NCBI RefSeq assembly: GCF_025602895.1
Contig: NW_026516261.1
Coordinates: 186,001-250,000 of the forward strand
From: Polychytrium aggregatum
Lineage: Eukaryota > Chytridiomycota > Chytridiomycetes > Polychytriales
Reading direction: 5' to 3'
DNA length: 64,000 bases
The position numbers and the translations under genes are program-made. Below, piece by piece: positions 18,386-26,956 of the stretch. Position 1 is the stretch's first letter; the number at the start of each line of letters is the position of its first letter. The notes beneath the pieces were generated by a model. It saw only the letters and a program-made list of their open reading frames with translations. It did no database searches and had not been told where the DNA came from.

Positions 18386-18454
18386 ATCCTCAAGCTGGAT
18401 CCCGCCTCTCTTGCCGACCGACTCTCCTCTCTGTCCCTGGAGCCTGCCCCTGCC

Positions 18455-19276
18455 ATGAGCAACCCCCGCCCACTTCCGGAAGCCTTCCTCAAGACCTTCC
18501 GTGCCCCAGTGTTTACTGGGAAGAGCCGCTCCTCCTCGGTGGAGGACTGGCTGCAGCAACTCGAGGACTACCTCGATGCTGCCCAAGTCGCCCCCACCCA
18601 CCACATCGTCGCCGCCAAGCTCTGCTTAAAGGACCAGGCGTACCGTTGGTACCGCCGCCAAGGGTTCGACGAGCAGAGCGAAGGTGTGTTTGACGACTTC
18701 AAGGACCGCCTCCGTCGCCGCTTCGGCAGCCCCAATGCTGAACTCATTGCCCGTGACAAGCTATACTCTCTCGTGCAGCGTGGTTCTGTGACCCGCTACA
18801 TCGAGGAGTTTGAAGACCTCTCCTCCCAGATTGAGGAGCTGGGCTCTGCTGATGCGATGTACCTCTTCCAGAAGGGCCTCAAGCCCAAGATCAGAGAGTA
18901 CATCGCCAGCAACCCTGATGCCCGCAAGTCCCTGGACGTGATGATGGACGTTGCCGAGAACCTCGACAACGTCCAGTACCATGGCCGCCAGTTCTACCCG
19001 CAGCTGGCAGGCGGCCATCGGTCTCATCACGTCCCAGCCCGTCCGCCTCGCCCGGCCCCGCCCGCAAGACCCATGCCTGAGCCCATGGACGTTGACGTCA
19101 ACGCCATGGAGGCTCGTGGCCCTCCCCGCTCCCGGTTCCAGCAAGCTGCCACTGTCTCCCCCAAGGACAGACAGAAGCAGGAGGACCTCCGCCATGGTTC
19201 CTGCTTCTTCTGTCACCGACCGGGACACCAGGCCAAGGAGTGCCCCATGAAGTCGGGAAACGGCCGACCCTACTAG
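18455..19276 (+). CDS. gag: Family A Gag (273 aa), copy A2
   Basis: This capsid/nucleocapsid precursor packages element RNA. The start is the first ATG downstream of the leader stop (Met-Ser-Asn-Pro-Arg-Pro). A capsid-type helical domain spans residues 20-160 (Trp at the Asp-Trp-Leu-Gln-Gln-Leu segment; Tyr-Arg-Trp-Tyr-Arg; Phe-x-Asp-Arg-Leu-Arg-Arg-Arg-Phe). Then come a Pro/Arg/His-rich linker, Pro-Met-Asp-Val-Asp (about 211-215), and a zinc knuckle Cys-x2-Cys-x4-His-x4-Cys near 251-264. The short length compared with D and E Gag fits a missing N-terminus: the 23 codons upstream (18386-18454) are open and contain Asp-Pro-Ala-x-x-x-Asp-Arg-Leu, like the E Gag start. Confidence 0.93.
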   Translation: MSNPRPLPEAFLKTFRAPVFTGKSRSSSVEDWLQQLEDYLDAAQVAPTHHIVAAKLCLKDQAYRWYRRQGFDEQSEGVFDDFKDRLRRRFGSPNAELIARDKLYSLVQRGSVTRYIEEFEDLSSQIEELGSADAMYLFQKGLKPKIREYIASNPDARKSLDVMMDVAENLDNVQYHGRQFYPQLAGGHRSHHVPARPPRPAPPARPMPEPMDVDVNAMEARGPPRSRFQQAATVSPKDRQKQEDLRHGSCFFCHRPGHQAKECPMKSGNGRPY

Positions 19277-22200
19277 GTGGCTCTGGAGCCCTAGTAGGAG
19301 ACCAACGCCGTGGATTGCTCAATGCAGTCCACGCGTCTCCAGAGGAAGTTCACCTCGCCCCCTCCCCCGAAGGAGAAACAAACCAAGTGTTGTGCGTCGT
19401 GCGAGAGGTGCATGGTGGCGCAAGCCGCCTGCCTCTCCACGAACGTGAAGAGAAAACCAAAATTGAAAACCAAAACAAAAAAGAAAATCAAGAACCCTTG
19501 AGGGACAGGACCGCCTGTGCCCTCACCCCTGTCAAGTCGTGTGTGTCGGATGCTTCCGACATGTGTCCGCAAGCCGTGGACGTCGTGTGCAATGGCGTGC
19601 TGACGCCGCAGGCCCCCGCAATGGCCGAACCCTATCCAAAATGTCCGAGTGGCCGTGATGAAGCCAACCAAGACCAAGTGTCGCCCGTTCCCCCAAGTCA
19701 AGTCATGGTGCAGGAGGCTGTGCAGGAGGACCATGAAGAGTCCCTGCTGTACCTCCCTGCCACCGTCCAAGGTCACACCGTCCGAATGATGGTGGACTCT
19801 GGAGCAAGCTGCAACTTTGTCAGCAGACGCTTGCTCCAGGAGCTCAACATACATGCAACCAAGAAGAAGTCGCCGATGAGTGTGGCGCTTGCAGACGATC
19901 GTGTGCAGCAGTGCACACACCAAGTGGTCCTGCGAGTGGCCCTCCATCCCAAGTACCATCCTGTCCTGTTGTTCCAAGTGATCGACACCAAGTTCGATGC
20001 CATCCTCGGCATGAGCTGGCTTGCTCGTGCCGAGCCGACTCCAGTCGTCGACTGGAAAGGCCGCACTGTCCGTGTTGGCCCTGACATTGTCCTGCAGGGC
20101 ATGGCCTCACCCAACATGCCACCTCTCCTCTCAGCCATGCAATTCAAGAGGCTGATCAAGAAGGACACGTCGTTCCTCTGTGTCGTGCGTGAGGTCGACG
20201 ACACCGACCAAGCCGGTCCCGGTCCCCCGCCTGTGGTGACCAAGCTGCTCGACGAGTACAAGGACGTATTCCCCGACCAGTTGCCACAATGCCTGCCACC
20301 CCAACGCACCGTCGATCATCGCATCGACATCGAACCAGGCTCGTCGCCTCCGTCAAGACCGACGTACCAACTGTCGCTGACGGAGATGGACGAACTCAAG
20401 CGCCAGTTGGATGACCTCCTCGCCCATGGGTTCATCCGCCCGAGCCAGTCACCGTATGGTGCACCAGTGCTCTTTGTCAAGAAGAAAGAAGGTGATCTCA
20501 GGATGTGCGTCGACTATCGCGCACTAAACAAACAGACCATCAAGAACACCTACCCGTTGCCCAGGATCGACGAGTTGATGGATCGTCTGAGTGGAGCAAA
20601 GGTCTTTAGCAAGATAGACCTCCGCTCAGGCTACCATCAGATCCGCATCCACGAGGATGATGTCCACAAGACCGCCTTCAGGACTCGCTACGGACTGTAC
20701 GAGTTCCTAGTGCTGCCGTTCGGATTGACGAACGCACCTGCCACGTTCATGCAGCTGATGAACGATGTGTTCCGCCAAGAGCTCGACAACTCTGTCATCG
20801 TGTACCTGGATGATATCCTTGTGTACAGCAAGGATGAAGCGACCCATGAAGGTCATGTCGCCCGCGTGCTGGCCAAGCTACGCGAGCACAAGTTGTATGC
20901 CAAACTGTCCAAGTGTGAGTTCTTCAAGAATCAAGTCCCGTTCCTGGGACACGTTGTCTCAGGAAGAGGAATCGAAGTCGACCCCGCCAAGGTCAAGTCT
21001 GTGGTCGAGTGGCCGCCGCTCGCATGCGTCTCTGACGTGCAGTCGTTTCTCGGTCTCGTCAACTACTACCGCCGATTCATCCCCGATCTGGCGCGCACTG
21101 CCGGTCCACTCACAGACCTACTCCGCAAAGAGTGCCCCTTCGTGTGGGACCACCCACAACGCCAAGCGTTCGAGACCCTCAAGCACGCCTTGACGAACGC
21201 TCCTGTCCTCGCTGTGTTCGACCCGAACACGGATGTCTCCGTGCACACCGACGCCTCCGACTTTGCGGTGGGAGCTGTTTTGATGCAGGAGGGAAGGCCC
21301 GTTGCCTTCGAGTCGCGCAAACTGTCCCAACACGAGATCAACTATCCCGTGCACGAGAAGGAGCAGCTTGCGATCATCTACGCGCTGCAGAAGTTCCGAG
21401 TGTACCTCCACGGTACCGCCAAGCCCTTCAAGATTGTGACGGACCACCAGTCACTGCGTTACCTCGACACCAAGAAGAACCTGAGCCGACGCCAAGCGCG
21501 ATGGATGGAGTTCCTCGCCGAGTACAACTACGAGGTTGTATACCAGAAAGGCAAACTCAATGTGGTGCCTGACGCACTGTCCCGACGCCCCGACTACCAA
21601 TTGGCGTCACTGTACGAGTCGACTGTCAGTGTCGACAACACGATGCTGGATGTTGTCCGAGACAACATCGCCAACGACAAACAGTTCGGAGAACTGTTCC
21701 GAAAGGTGTCTAAGCTCCCCAAGGACGACGAATCATCCGAGTACACAGTGCGTGATGGCCTGCTCCTCCTGAAGAAGGACAGCCGTGTCTGTGTGCCGGA
21801 CATTCCGTCGTTGAAGACCAAGTTGCTCCAAGAGGTCCACGACTCGCCCCTCGCTGGACACTTTGGAGTCGAGAAGACATACGACCGACTGGCCAAAGTC
21901 GCATACTGGCCTGGAATGAAGCGCACCGTCGAGAAGTACATCGAGTCCTGCCATACCTGCAAGATGGTCAAGTCACGCACGACCCGAGAGCAAGGATTGC
22001 TGCAACCCCTGCCTGTTCCCGACCGCCCCTGGACCAGCATGTCCATGGATCTCATCACGCATCTACCGACGACCAAGTTGGACCACGATGCAATCGCTGT
22101 CTTTGTCGACAGGTTCAGCAAGATGGCACACTTTGTGCCGTGCCAGACGACATGCTCCGCGCCTGACCTTGCACTGCTGTTCTTCAAGCATGTGTTCAAG

Positions 22201-23172
22201 CACCACGGCCTCCCAAAGTCCATCGTCAGTGATCGAGACCCCCGATTCACCTCCTTGTTTTGGACAAGTCTGTTCGACCATCTCGGCACCAAGCTGAACA
22301 TGTCAACCTCGCACCACCAACAAACGGATGGACAGTCCGAGCGGACGATCCGCACCCTCGAGCAATACCTGAGGACATACGCCTCGACCAGCCAAGACGA
22401 CTGGGACATACAGCTGAGTCATGCAGAGTTTGCATACAACACCGCCAAGTCGAGCACAACTGGCTTGAGCCCCTTTGAGGCGCTCTACGGATTCCAGCCT
22501 GATGTTCCCACCTCCTTGACACTGACCGAGTCCACGGCTGGATTGCCTCCCAAACCAAGTGCCTTTGTCAAAGATCATCAAGTCCGACACAAGATGATCG
22601 CCGACGCGCTCACGGATGCGCAACAAGTGATGGCGAAGTACTACGACCGCCGACACCAGGATGTCTCCTTTGAAGTTGGAGACCTTGTCTACCTGGACGC
22701 CGACAACATCAAGGTCCCCGAAGCCCAGTCAAAGAAGTTGTTGCCCAAGTACCGAGGACCGTTCAAGATAGCGGCCCGACCCAGTCCCCTCAACTACCTG
22801 TTGGACTTGCCACCTGGAAGCAAGCTCCATCCTGTCTTCCATGTGTCCAAGCTGCGTCGCCACACGACCCGCAGTCCAGCACAGTTCCCCGACGCCGACG
22901 AAGGTGTCCCGGACGACGCACCACTGGAAGACGACCTCGGACAATACTATACTCAAGAATATGAAGTCGAAAGGATCGTGAGGCACAAGAAAGTGGCTGA
23001 TGGGTCACTTCGGTTTTATGTCAAGTGGGTTGGTTACCCACACTCGGGCAACACATGGCAAACACTGGAGGACTTGTCCCATGCACCCGAGGAGCTGAGT
23101 AAATACGGTAAACACCTCGAGGAGCCCCAAATAAAGAGCACACGCAGGGCTCCTCGCAGGAAGCCTTCTTAA
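19240..23172 (+). CDS. pol: Family A Pol polyprotein (1,310 codons), copy A2; reference copy
   Basis: Protease, RT, RNase H, integrase and chromodomain in one frame, counted from the GTG at 19240 although translation probably enters at the slippery site. A Lys/Asn-rich stretch (about 70-90) precedes the protease (Asp186-Ser-Gly). RT has Asp-Tyr-Arg-Ala-Leu-Asn and Tyr-Leu-Asp524-Asp525. RNase H begins near Asp671. The integrase finger is His867-x6-His874-x29-Cys904-x2-Cys907, and the catalytic triad Asp937-x60-Asp998-x35-Glu1034 is intact. GPF is near 1175. The chromodomain starts near 1240 and should direct insertion to methylated heterochromatin; its usual Trp-Glu-Pro is Trp-Gln-Thr. The family's preference for landing in other retroelements here fits that targeting. 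No frame damage. Confidence 0.97.
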   Translation: MPHEVGKRPTLLGGSGALVGDQRRGLLNAVHASPEEVHLAPSPEGETNQVLCVVREVHGGASRLPLHEREEKTKIENQNKKENQEPLRDRTACALTPVKSCVSDASDMCPQAVDVVCNGVLTPQAPAMAEPYPKCPSGRDEANQDQVSPVPPSQVMVQEAVQEDHEESLLYLPATVQGHTVRMMVDSGASCNFVSRRLLQELNIHATKKKSPMSVALADDRVQQCTHQVVLRVALHPKYHPVLLFQVIDTKFDAILGMSWLARAEPTPVVDWKGRTVRVGPDIVLQGMASPNMPPLLSAMQFKRLIKKDTSFLCVVREVDDTDQAGPGPPPVVTKLLDEYKDVFPDQLPQCLPPQRTVDHRIDIEPGSSPPSRPTYQLSLTEMDELKRQLDDLLAHGFIRPSQSPYGAPVLFVKKKEGDLRMCVDYRALNKQTIKNTYPLPRIDELMDRLSGAKVFSKIDLRSGYHQIRIHEDDVHKTAFRTRYGLYEFLVLPFGLTNAPATFMQLMNDVFRQELDNSVIVYLDDILVYSKDEATHEGHVARVLAKLREHKLYAKLSKCEFFKNQVPFLGHVVSGRGIEVDPAKVKSVVEWPPLACVSDVQSFLGLVNYYRRFIPDLARTAGPLTDLLRKECPFVWDHPQRQAFETLKHALTNAPVLAVFDPNTDVSVHTDASDFAVGAVLMQEGRPVAFESRKLSQHEINYPVHEKEQLAIIYALQKFRVYLHGTAKPFKIVTDHQSLRYLDTKKNLSRRQARWMEFLAEYNYEVVYQKGKLNVVPDALSRRPDYQLASLYESTVSVDNTMLDVVRDNIANDKQFGELFRKVSKLPKDDESSEYTVRDGLLLLKKDSRVCVPDIPSLKTKLLQEVHDSPLAGHFGVEKTYDRLAKVAYWPGMKRTVEKYIESCHTCKMVKSRTTREQGLLQPLPVPDRPWTSMSMDLITHLPTTKLDHDAIAVFVDRFSKMAHFVPCQTTCSAPDLALLFFKHVFKHHGLPKSIVSDRDPRFTSLFWTSLFDHLGTKLNMSTSHHQQTDGQSERTIRTLEQYLRTYASTSQDDWDIQLSHAEFAYNTAKSSTTGLSPFEALYGFQPDVPTSLTLTESTAGLPPKPSAFVKDHQVRHKMIADALTDAQQVMAKYYDRRHQDVSFEVGDLVYLDADNIKVPEAQSKKLLPKYRGPFKIAARPSPLNYLLDLPPGSKLHPVFHVSKLRRHTTRSPAQFPDADEGVPDDAPLEDDLGQYYTQEYEVERIVRHKKVADGSLRFYVKWVGYPHSGNTWQTLEDLSHAPEELSKYGKHLEEPQIKSTRRAPRRKPS
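19255..19298 (+). promoter_or_regulatory. -1 frameshift signal of family A
   Basis: Heptamer G GGA AAC at 19255-19261 is in the gag frame. A 7-nt spacer follows. Then comes a stem of 8 bp (19269-19276 with 19291-19298) topped by GT and a 4-bp stem GGCT/AGCC with loop CTGG. The gag stop TAG is inside the stem. The -1 frame is pol, which has GTG but no ATG at its start. Heptamers in the other copies: 16977-16983, 37847-37853, 31774-31780, 40216-40222, 43426-43432, 45678-45684, 51733-51739. Confidence 0.85.
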
Positions 23173-23181
23173 GTGTGGGAG

Positions 23182-23490
23182 TGTAGGAGATGGTATCTCC
23201 GACGCTGTGCTGCGCGTACTGCGCGTACTGCGCGGCGCAGTGGGTCGTGACCTGTGCTGCGCTTTGCGTTTTCACGCACCGCAGGCAGGCCACCGCAGGG
23301 TATACCTGCGGGTTGCCCCCGTTCCCCCCGTTTGTCTGGAGTTCGGTTTTATCGTGAATAAACGTAAGTGCTCCCCGAGCTCACCCGTCCGCTAGAGTAG
23401 CCTAGCACCGCCCTGTTCTGCCCCGTCCTGTCTTGTCTTGTACCCCCTCCCTCCCCGTCTTGCCCCAACGTCCCAGTAGTGGACGTTACA
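23182..23490 (+). repeat. 3' LTR of A2 (309 bp)
   Basis: Matches the 5' LTR by eye. Directly followed by GCCTG and a partial inverted LTR. Confidence 0.97.
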
Positions 23491-23595
23491 GCCTGCGGTG
23501 CGTGAAAACGCAAAGCGCAGCACAGGTCACGACCCACTGCGCCGCGCAGTACGCGCAGTACGCGCAGCACAGCGTCGGAGATACCATCTCCTACA
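23491..23595 (-). repeat. Inverted 5' end of the A5 5' LTR (positions 105-1)
   Basis: 105 bp of A LTR in minus orientation ending CTACA, then flank CGACA. Its inner end (CAGGC when read in element orientation) duplicates the first five bases of the LTR piece at 39085-39293 (positions 101-309). The two pieces were therefore one LTR split by an insertion with a CAGGC target duplication. Confidence 0.85.
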
Positions 23596-23881
23596 CGACA
23601 TCATCACTCTCATAGTCAAAGTAATAGGACGTCTTTGGTGGCATTTTCAGTCGATCGCGTTGACTTGGGTGCTTGATCTCTGGCCCTGATTTTTTGCGTG
23701 TGTGGCGATGCCCTGTGCCTCAGGTTCGAATCCGCGCGAACCGTCTGAATCATGGCTCGATTCGGATCCAGCCTGATCACGTGGAGACGCACAAGGATTC
23801 GACCTGTCATTCACCCTTCGAAGCATCGCAGCCAAACACACATGCAGCGAACAGAGCGTGTACATGGATCAATGCATTTCT
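23596..23881. other. Unique intergenic DNA downstream of the F-box-like gene
   Basis: 286 bp with no ORF of note. It begins with CGACA, whose complement TGTCG is the predicted target duplication of A5. An isolated GGTTCGAATCC (23723-23733) resembles a tRNA T-loop but lacks stems. Confidence 0.6.
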
Positions 23882-25159
23882 TTATTCAGTGAAGTCGTCG
23901 TCAGAGTCAGAAGTCAAGTCAAACGTCACACCATTGAGCTCGGGGGGAACAAAGACAGCGGCTGGGACAACAACAACATCATCCTCGGCATCCGAAGCGG
24001 TGCTGATGTCGTCCACAAGTTCGTCTTCAGAGTCAATGTCGTCGCGCCACTCAATTTCATCTTCGAAAAAATCATGGCACCGGGCATTTTTGAAGACATC
24101 CCTGCTTTCCTTGGCACTAAGAGGCTTGAATTGAGGGTGATCCGCCAAGGCATCGCTCTTGCGCGCGAGCAGGTCCACGACGTCTTCGGGGATGGAGATG
24201 GGAAATGGGGGGTTGGTGACGTGTTTCGAATGAAACTTGCAAACGGATGCCCAATGGGCGGGATGCTGAGTCGTTTGGGCGTTGAAGAGCAGCCTCCAAA
24301 ACTTCATTTGCGTCCTGTCACAATCAAACGACTTGTAGATTGTGGCAAGGAGAGCGGTGGCGAATGGGTATCCGGCGACACTGGCAATCTTGAGGAGTGG
24401 GCGCACTGGAGTGTCATCGCTTGGGTGAATCGACATGTCACAAATCCGATTCAAATGCCCAATGCCCAAGAGGTAGATCGCGACAACGTCCCCGAGCTTG
24501 GCGGCCTTTTCGACGGCTTCGAAGTATGTCTTGATTTTGGATTGAGTCAGCTTGATCGTACCGTTAGAATTGATGACTCGGGTCATCATCAGGCGAGCAA
24601 AAACGGTCGCGGCGGTTGCTTGCTCGGCCTTTGTGTATGTTGTGGTGTCTTCGGGTGCGTCCATGATCTTCAAGAGCCATCGGTCGTCGAAACAGCTCGG
24701 GGACGGAGACGGATAGATCTGGTAGAGACGTCGTACTTCCTCGTCCAAAATCGTCGTTTGGACATCGAAACAGCCATTCTTGTTGACGAGGTAGTCTTCG
24801 TGGCTGTGGTAGATTTCCAACCCGGTGAAGCCGATCCAAAGGCGGTATTGAACCAACTTGGAGCCGCGGATGAGGGCTTCAAAGGTCTTGCAGGTTTGCT
24901 TGAGGCGGAGTATGGTGGGGATGTCCAGGAGCCAGAGGAAGGCTTCATTGGCCACGACGATTTCAGCTTGGGTCATAGGATTGACTCGGCGGATGGTGGC
25001 GACCTGGGTGACATGATCCGAGACGGGCTTGACCGTGGGGTACAAAACCGGAGAGGGCGGGGCAGCTGGTTCAGCTGGAGCATCATCGTGCTCGCGGACA
25101 CATTGGCGCTTGGACGGGGACGTGGTAGACTCGACGAGAGATGCATTGGTGCGCTTCAT
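23882..25159 (-). CDS. F-box-like protein with Sel1-type repeats (425 aa), not firmly identified
   Basis: I start at ATG 25157-25159 because a TATATA element lies about 20 bp upstream and the extra 18 residues of the longer ORF are low-complexity. After a basic, nuclear-signal-like N-terminus (Ser-Pro-Ser-Lys-Arg-Gln) comes a helix-rich segment with the spacing of an F-box (Leu-Leu-Asp-Ile-Pro-Thr-Ile-Leu-Arg-Leu-Lys-Gln-Thr-Cys-Lys). Near the middle are two Sel1-like helical repeats (Ala-Ala-Lys-Leu-Gly-Asp ... Tyr-Leu-Leu-Gly, and Ala-Gly-Tyr-Pro-Phe-Ala). The last 60 residues are Asp/Glu-rich. The combination suggests a substrate adaptor for ubiquitin ligation, but this is inference. The stop TAA overlaps an AATAAA signal. 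No introns are evident. Confidence 0.7.
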   Translation of the reverse strand: MKRTNASLVESTTSPSKRQCVREHDDAPAEPAAPPSPVLYPTVKPVSDHVTQVATIRRVNPMTQAEIVVANEAFLWLLDIPTILRLKQTCKTFEALIRGSKLVQYRLWIGFTGLEIYHSHEDYLVNKNGCFDVQTTILDEEVRRLYQIYPSPSPSCFDDRWLLKIMDAPEDTTTYTKAEQATAATVFARLMMTRVINSNGTIKLTQSKIKTYFEAVEKAAKLGDVVAIYLLGIGHLNRICDMSIHPSDDTPVRPLLKIASVAGYPFATALLATIYKSFDCDRTQMKFWRLLFNAQTTQHPAHWASVCKFHSKHVTNPPFPISIPEDVVDLLARKSDALADHPQFKPLSAKESRDVFKNARCHDFFEDEIEWRDDIDSEDELVDDISTASDAEDDVVVVPAAVFVPPELNGVTFDLTSDSDDDFTE

Positions 25160-25958
25160 AGTGAATGTAGAATGTATATAGTAGAGTGTAGTGTGTAAGT
25201 CGTAGGAAAGCACTGGAGAGGGTGGGTGCGGTGAGGTGCGGTTGCGTCGGAGACGGAGGGAACGGGTGTCCTTTTATCATCGGGGGGTGCGTCCGCTGCC
25301 TGCGTGCGCATGGGACATGTCGATTGGCTGGGGTTTGTTTCAAAATCGATAGCGAGGCTTTCTCCTTGATGGACGCCCCAGAGAGAATCATATGGTGCAA
25401 AAAAAAGATAGGGTTTGCCATCCTCAGTGACAAATACCTTCATCCGATCCGTTTGGGGCAGCCCTCATGATGCATGCGGCTCCTTCGAGTGTCCCGTTCT
25501 TGTCTCCCATCACACCACTCGGGAGGATGCGGCGCAGCATGATTTTCTGCGGATCTTGTTCTCTGGCGACGACAAACACATCCCATGCCGTTTGGGGTAG
25601 TCCGCATGATGCATGCGGCTCCTTCGAGTGTCCCTGGCTTGTCGTCCAATGCACCACTCGAGAGGGTACTTGCTTTTTTTCCTTGCCGTTGGGTTTTTTC
25701 TCCTTGATGTGATTTGATTTGGGTGGAGACCACATACTCCGAGGCGCACGGAGGGTATCTGGCTGGCCGATGATAAATAGGCCGCTGTCTCCCGCATCGA
25801 AGTTTTCATCCTCACCAGTCTCTACTCGACTACGACCTACTTCACTACAAGCGACTACGCTCTACGACTTACTCCAGGTTCGTGCTCTCCCACGCACACT
25901 GTAGGATGCTGACATGATCCCAGTCACTGACACACCCACTTTCCATTCAAACACAGAC
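25160..25958. promoter_or_regulatory. Divergent intergenic region between the F-box-like and zinc-binding genes
   Basis: Holds the promoters of two divergent genes. Leftward: a TATATA element near 25175-25180. Rightward: GATAAATAG at 25772-25780, followed by a probable 5' UTR intron at 25878-25956 (donor GTTCGT, branch CTGAC at 25909-25913, acceptor ACACAG). Two 78-bp direct repeats lie between (separate entry). The remainder has pyrimidine tracts and no convincing ORF. Confidence 0.5.
25450..25666. repeat. Pair of 78-bp imperfect direct repeats
   Basis: 25450-25527 and 25589-25666, about 65 of 78 positions alike by eye, with an identical 30-bp core containing ATGATGCATGCGGC. The 139-bp period is not a multiple of three, so the copies are in different frames and a coding origin is unlikely. 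Confidence 0.7.
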
Positions 25959-26801
25959 ATGTCTACTCCTTCCGCCTCTTCCGCTGTCCCTCTGCGCTCC
26001 CTTCGTTGCGCCGAAGTCCTCGAAGATGGCACTCGCTGCCCCGGCCGCGCTGTCCAGACCGGCCTCAAGTGCAATGTCCATTGCACCAAACCAGGCTACA
26101 ACCATCGATGCCCCTATGCCACCGGCATGTCGGGTTACACTCTGCAGTGCTCCAAGTCCTGCATGGAGGGCTTTGACGGGTGCTTCCATCACCGCCGCTT
26201 CCCCGAAGCGGACTATGTGGGTCGCTGCACCCACATGACCAAGAAGTCCGACTTGAAGATCCGCTGTTCGTGCAAGTCGCTTCATGGTCGCAATGTTTGT
26301 GAGTGGCACGACCGGTATCCCACGCGCTCCTATCTGGAGGTGATGCAGGTGGATCGAAAGCCTGTGTATTACGACTCCGACTCGGACAACGAGCCCGGTC
26401 CATCGACTCCTCGTCGCACCCATATGAAGCGCACTACCCGCGCCCCCGAGGCCTTTTGGGATGCCGAGGATCACGACGAACCTGCTTTTGTCTCCCCCGA
26501 GCAGAAGGCCGCCGATGCCAAGAAGGCCGAGGAACTCGCCAGGATCGTGAGTGCACTCATGTCTGTCTCGGACAGAGGCGAGGCCATCGATACGGATGCC
26601 GTCAGCAAGGTGAGCCTCGGACCCGCAGCACCCAGTCCTGTCTTTCTCGCTCTCAATCGCGTCAATGTTCTCAACTGGCTTCTCTGCACCCCAAAGATCA
26701 TTGCTGGCGTCATGAGTGAACGCTCCCCCAGAGAGCGTCACTCCTTCACTCCCGCACCCAAGGCCTCCAAGGGTACCAAGGTCAAGACTGAGCGTGGCTG
26801 A
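25959..26801 (+). CDS. Triple Cys/His zinc-binding protein (280 aa), unknown function
   Basis: I prefer ATG 25959 over 25914 because the latter lies inside a probable 5' UTR intron; the longer form would add 15 residues. The N-terminal half has three copies of one metal-site pattern, Cys-x(9 or 12)-Cys-x10-Cys-x2-His. From 25959 these are Cys17/27/38-His41, Cys51/64/75-His78 and Cys90/103/114-His117. The C-terminal half is acidic then Lys-rich, without a recognised domain. No membrane segment or signal peptide is visible. I do not recognise the family. Regular spacing points to three small zinc folds, perhaps for nucleic-acid or protein binding. Confidence 0.7.
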   Translation: MSTPSASSAVPLRSLRCAEVLEDGTRCPGRAVQTGLKCNVHCTKPGYNHRCPYATGMSGYTLQCSKSCMEGFDGCFHHRRFPEADYVGRCTHMTKKSDLKIRCSCKSLHGRNVCEWHDRYPTRSYLEVMQVDRKPVYYDSDSDNEPGPSTPRRTHMKRTTRAPEAFWDAEDHDEPAFVSPEQKAADAKKAEELARIVSALMSVSDRGEAIDTDAVSKVSLGPAAPSPVFLALNRVNVLNWLLCTPKIIAGVMSERSPRERHSFTPAPKASKGTKVKTERG

Positions 26802-26940
26802 ATGAATGGTGTATTGTTTTGTTTGTCGACACAGTCATGAATACATTCGCGCTGCGCCACTCGTCGACAATGGACATGGGTCATGGTGGTGTTTGGCGAC
26901 CAGGACGGGGGGGATGATCTCCATGGTTTCAAAACCGTTA

Positions 26941-26954
26941 CTGCGAAATCGCAG
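26941..26954. repeat. Perfect inverted repeat before the primase-like ORF
   Basis: CTGCGAAATCGCAG (6-bp arms, 2-nt centre) ends 2 nt before the ATG at 26957. It lies in the 155-bp gap after the zinc-protein gene. Confidence 0.5.
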
Positions 26955-26956
26955 GC

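Larger units (their letters stand above)
18024..23490 (+). mobile_element. Complete family A chromovirus, copy A2 (5,467 bp); reference copy
   Basis: 309-bp LTRs at 18024-18332 and 23182-23490, tRNA-type primer-binding site, gag, -1 frameshift site, pol and a short purine tract (GTGTGGGAG, 23173-23181). All frames are intact. Flanks do not match (CGGGG left, GCCTG right), so this copy has recombined or is misjoined. GCCTG is the reverse complement of the CAGGC on the right of A3. Confidence 0.97.

Noticed and set aside
23723-23733. GGTTCGAATCC resembling a tRNA T-loop (B box)
   Set aside because: Flanking bases do not form a T-stem, no A box or acceptor stem is found at proper distance on either strand.
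23858-25198. 446-codon + strand ORF antisense to the F-box-like gene
   Set aside because: The minus strand shows recognisable F-box and Sel1-like features, a TATA element and an AATAAA at its stop; the + strand product has no domain-like pattern.
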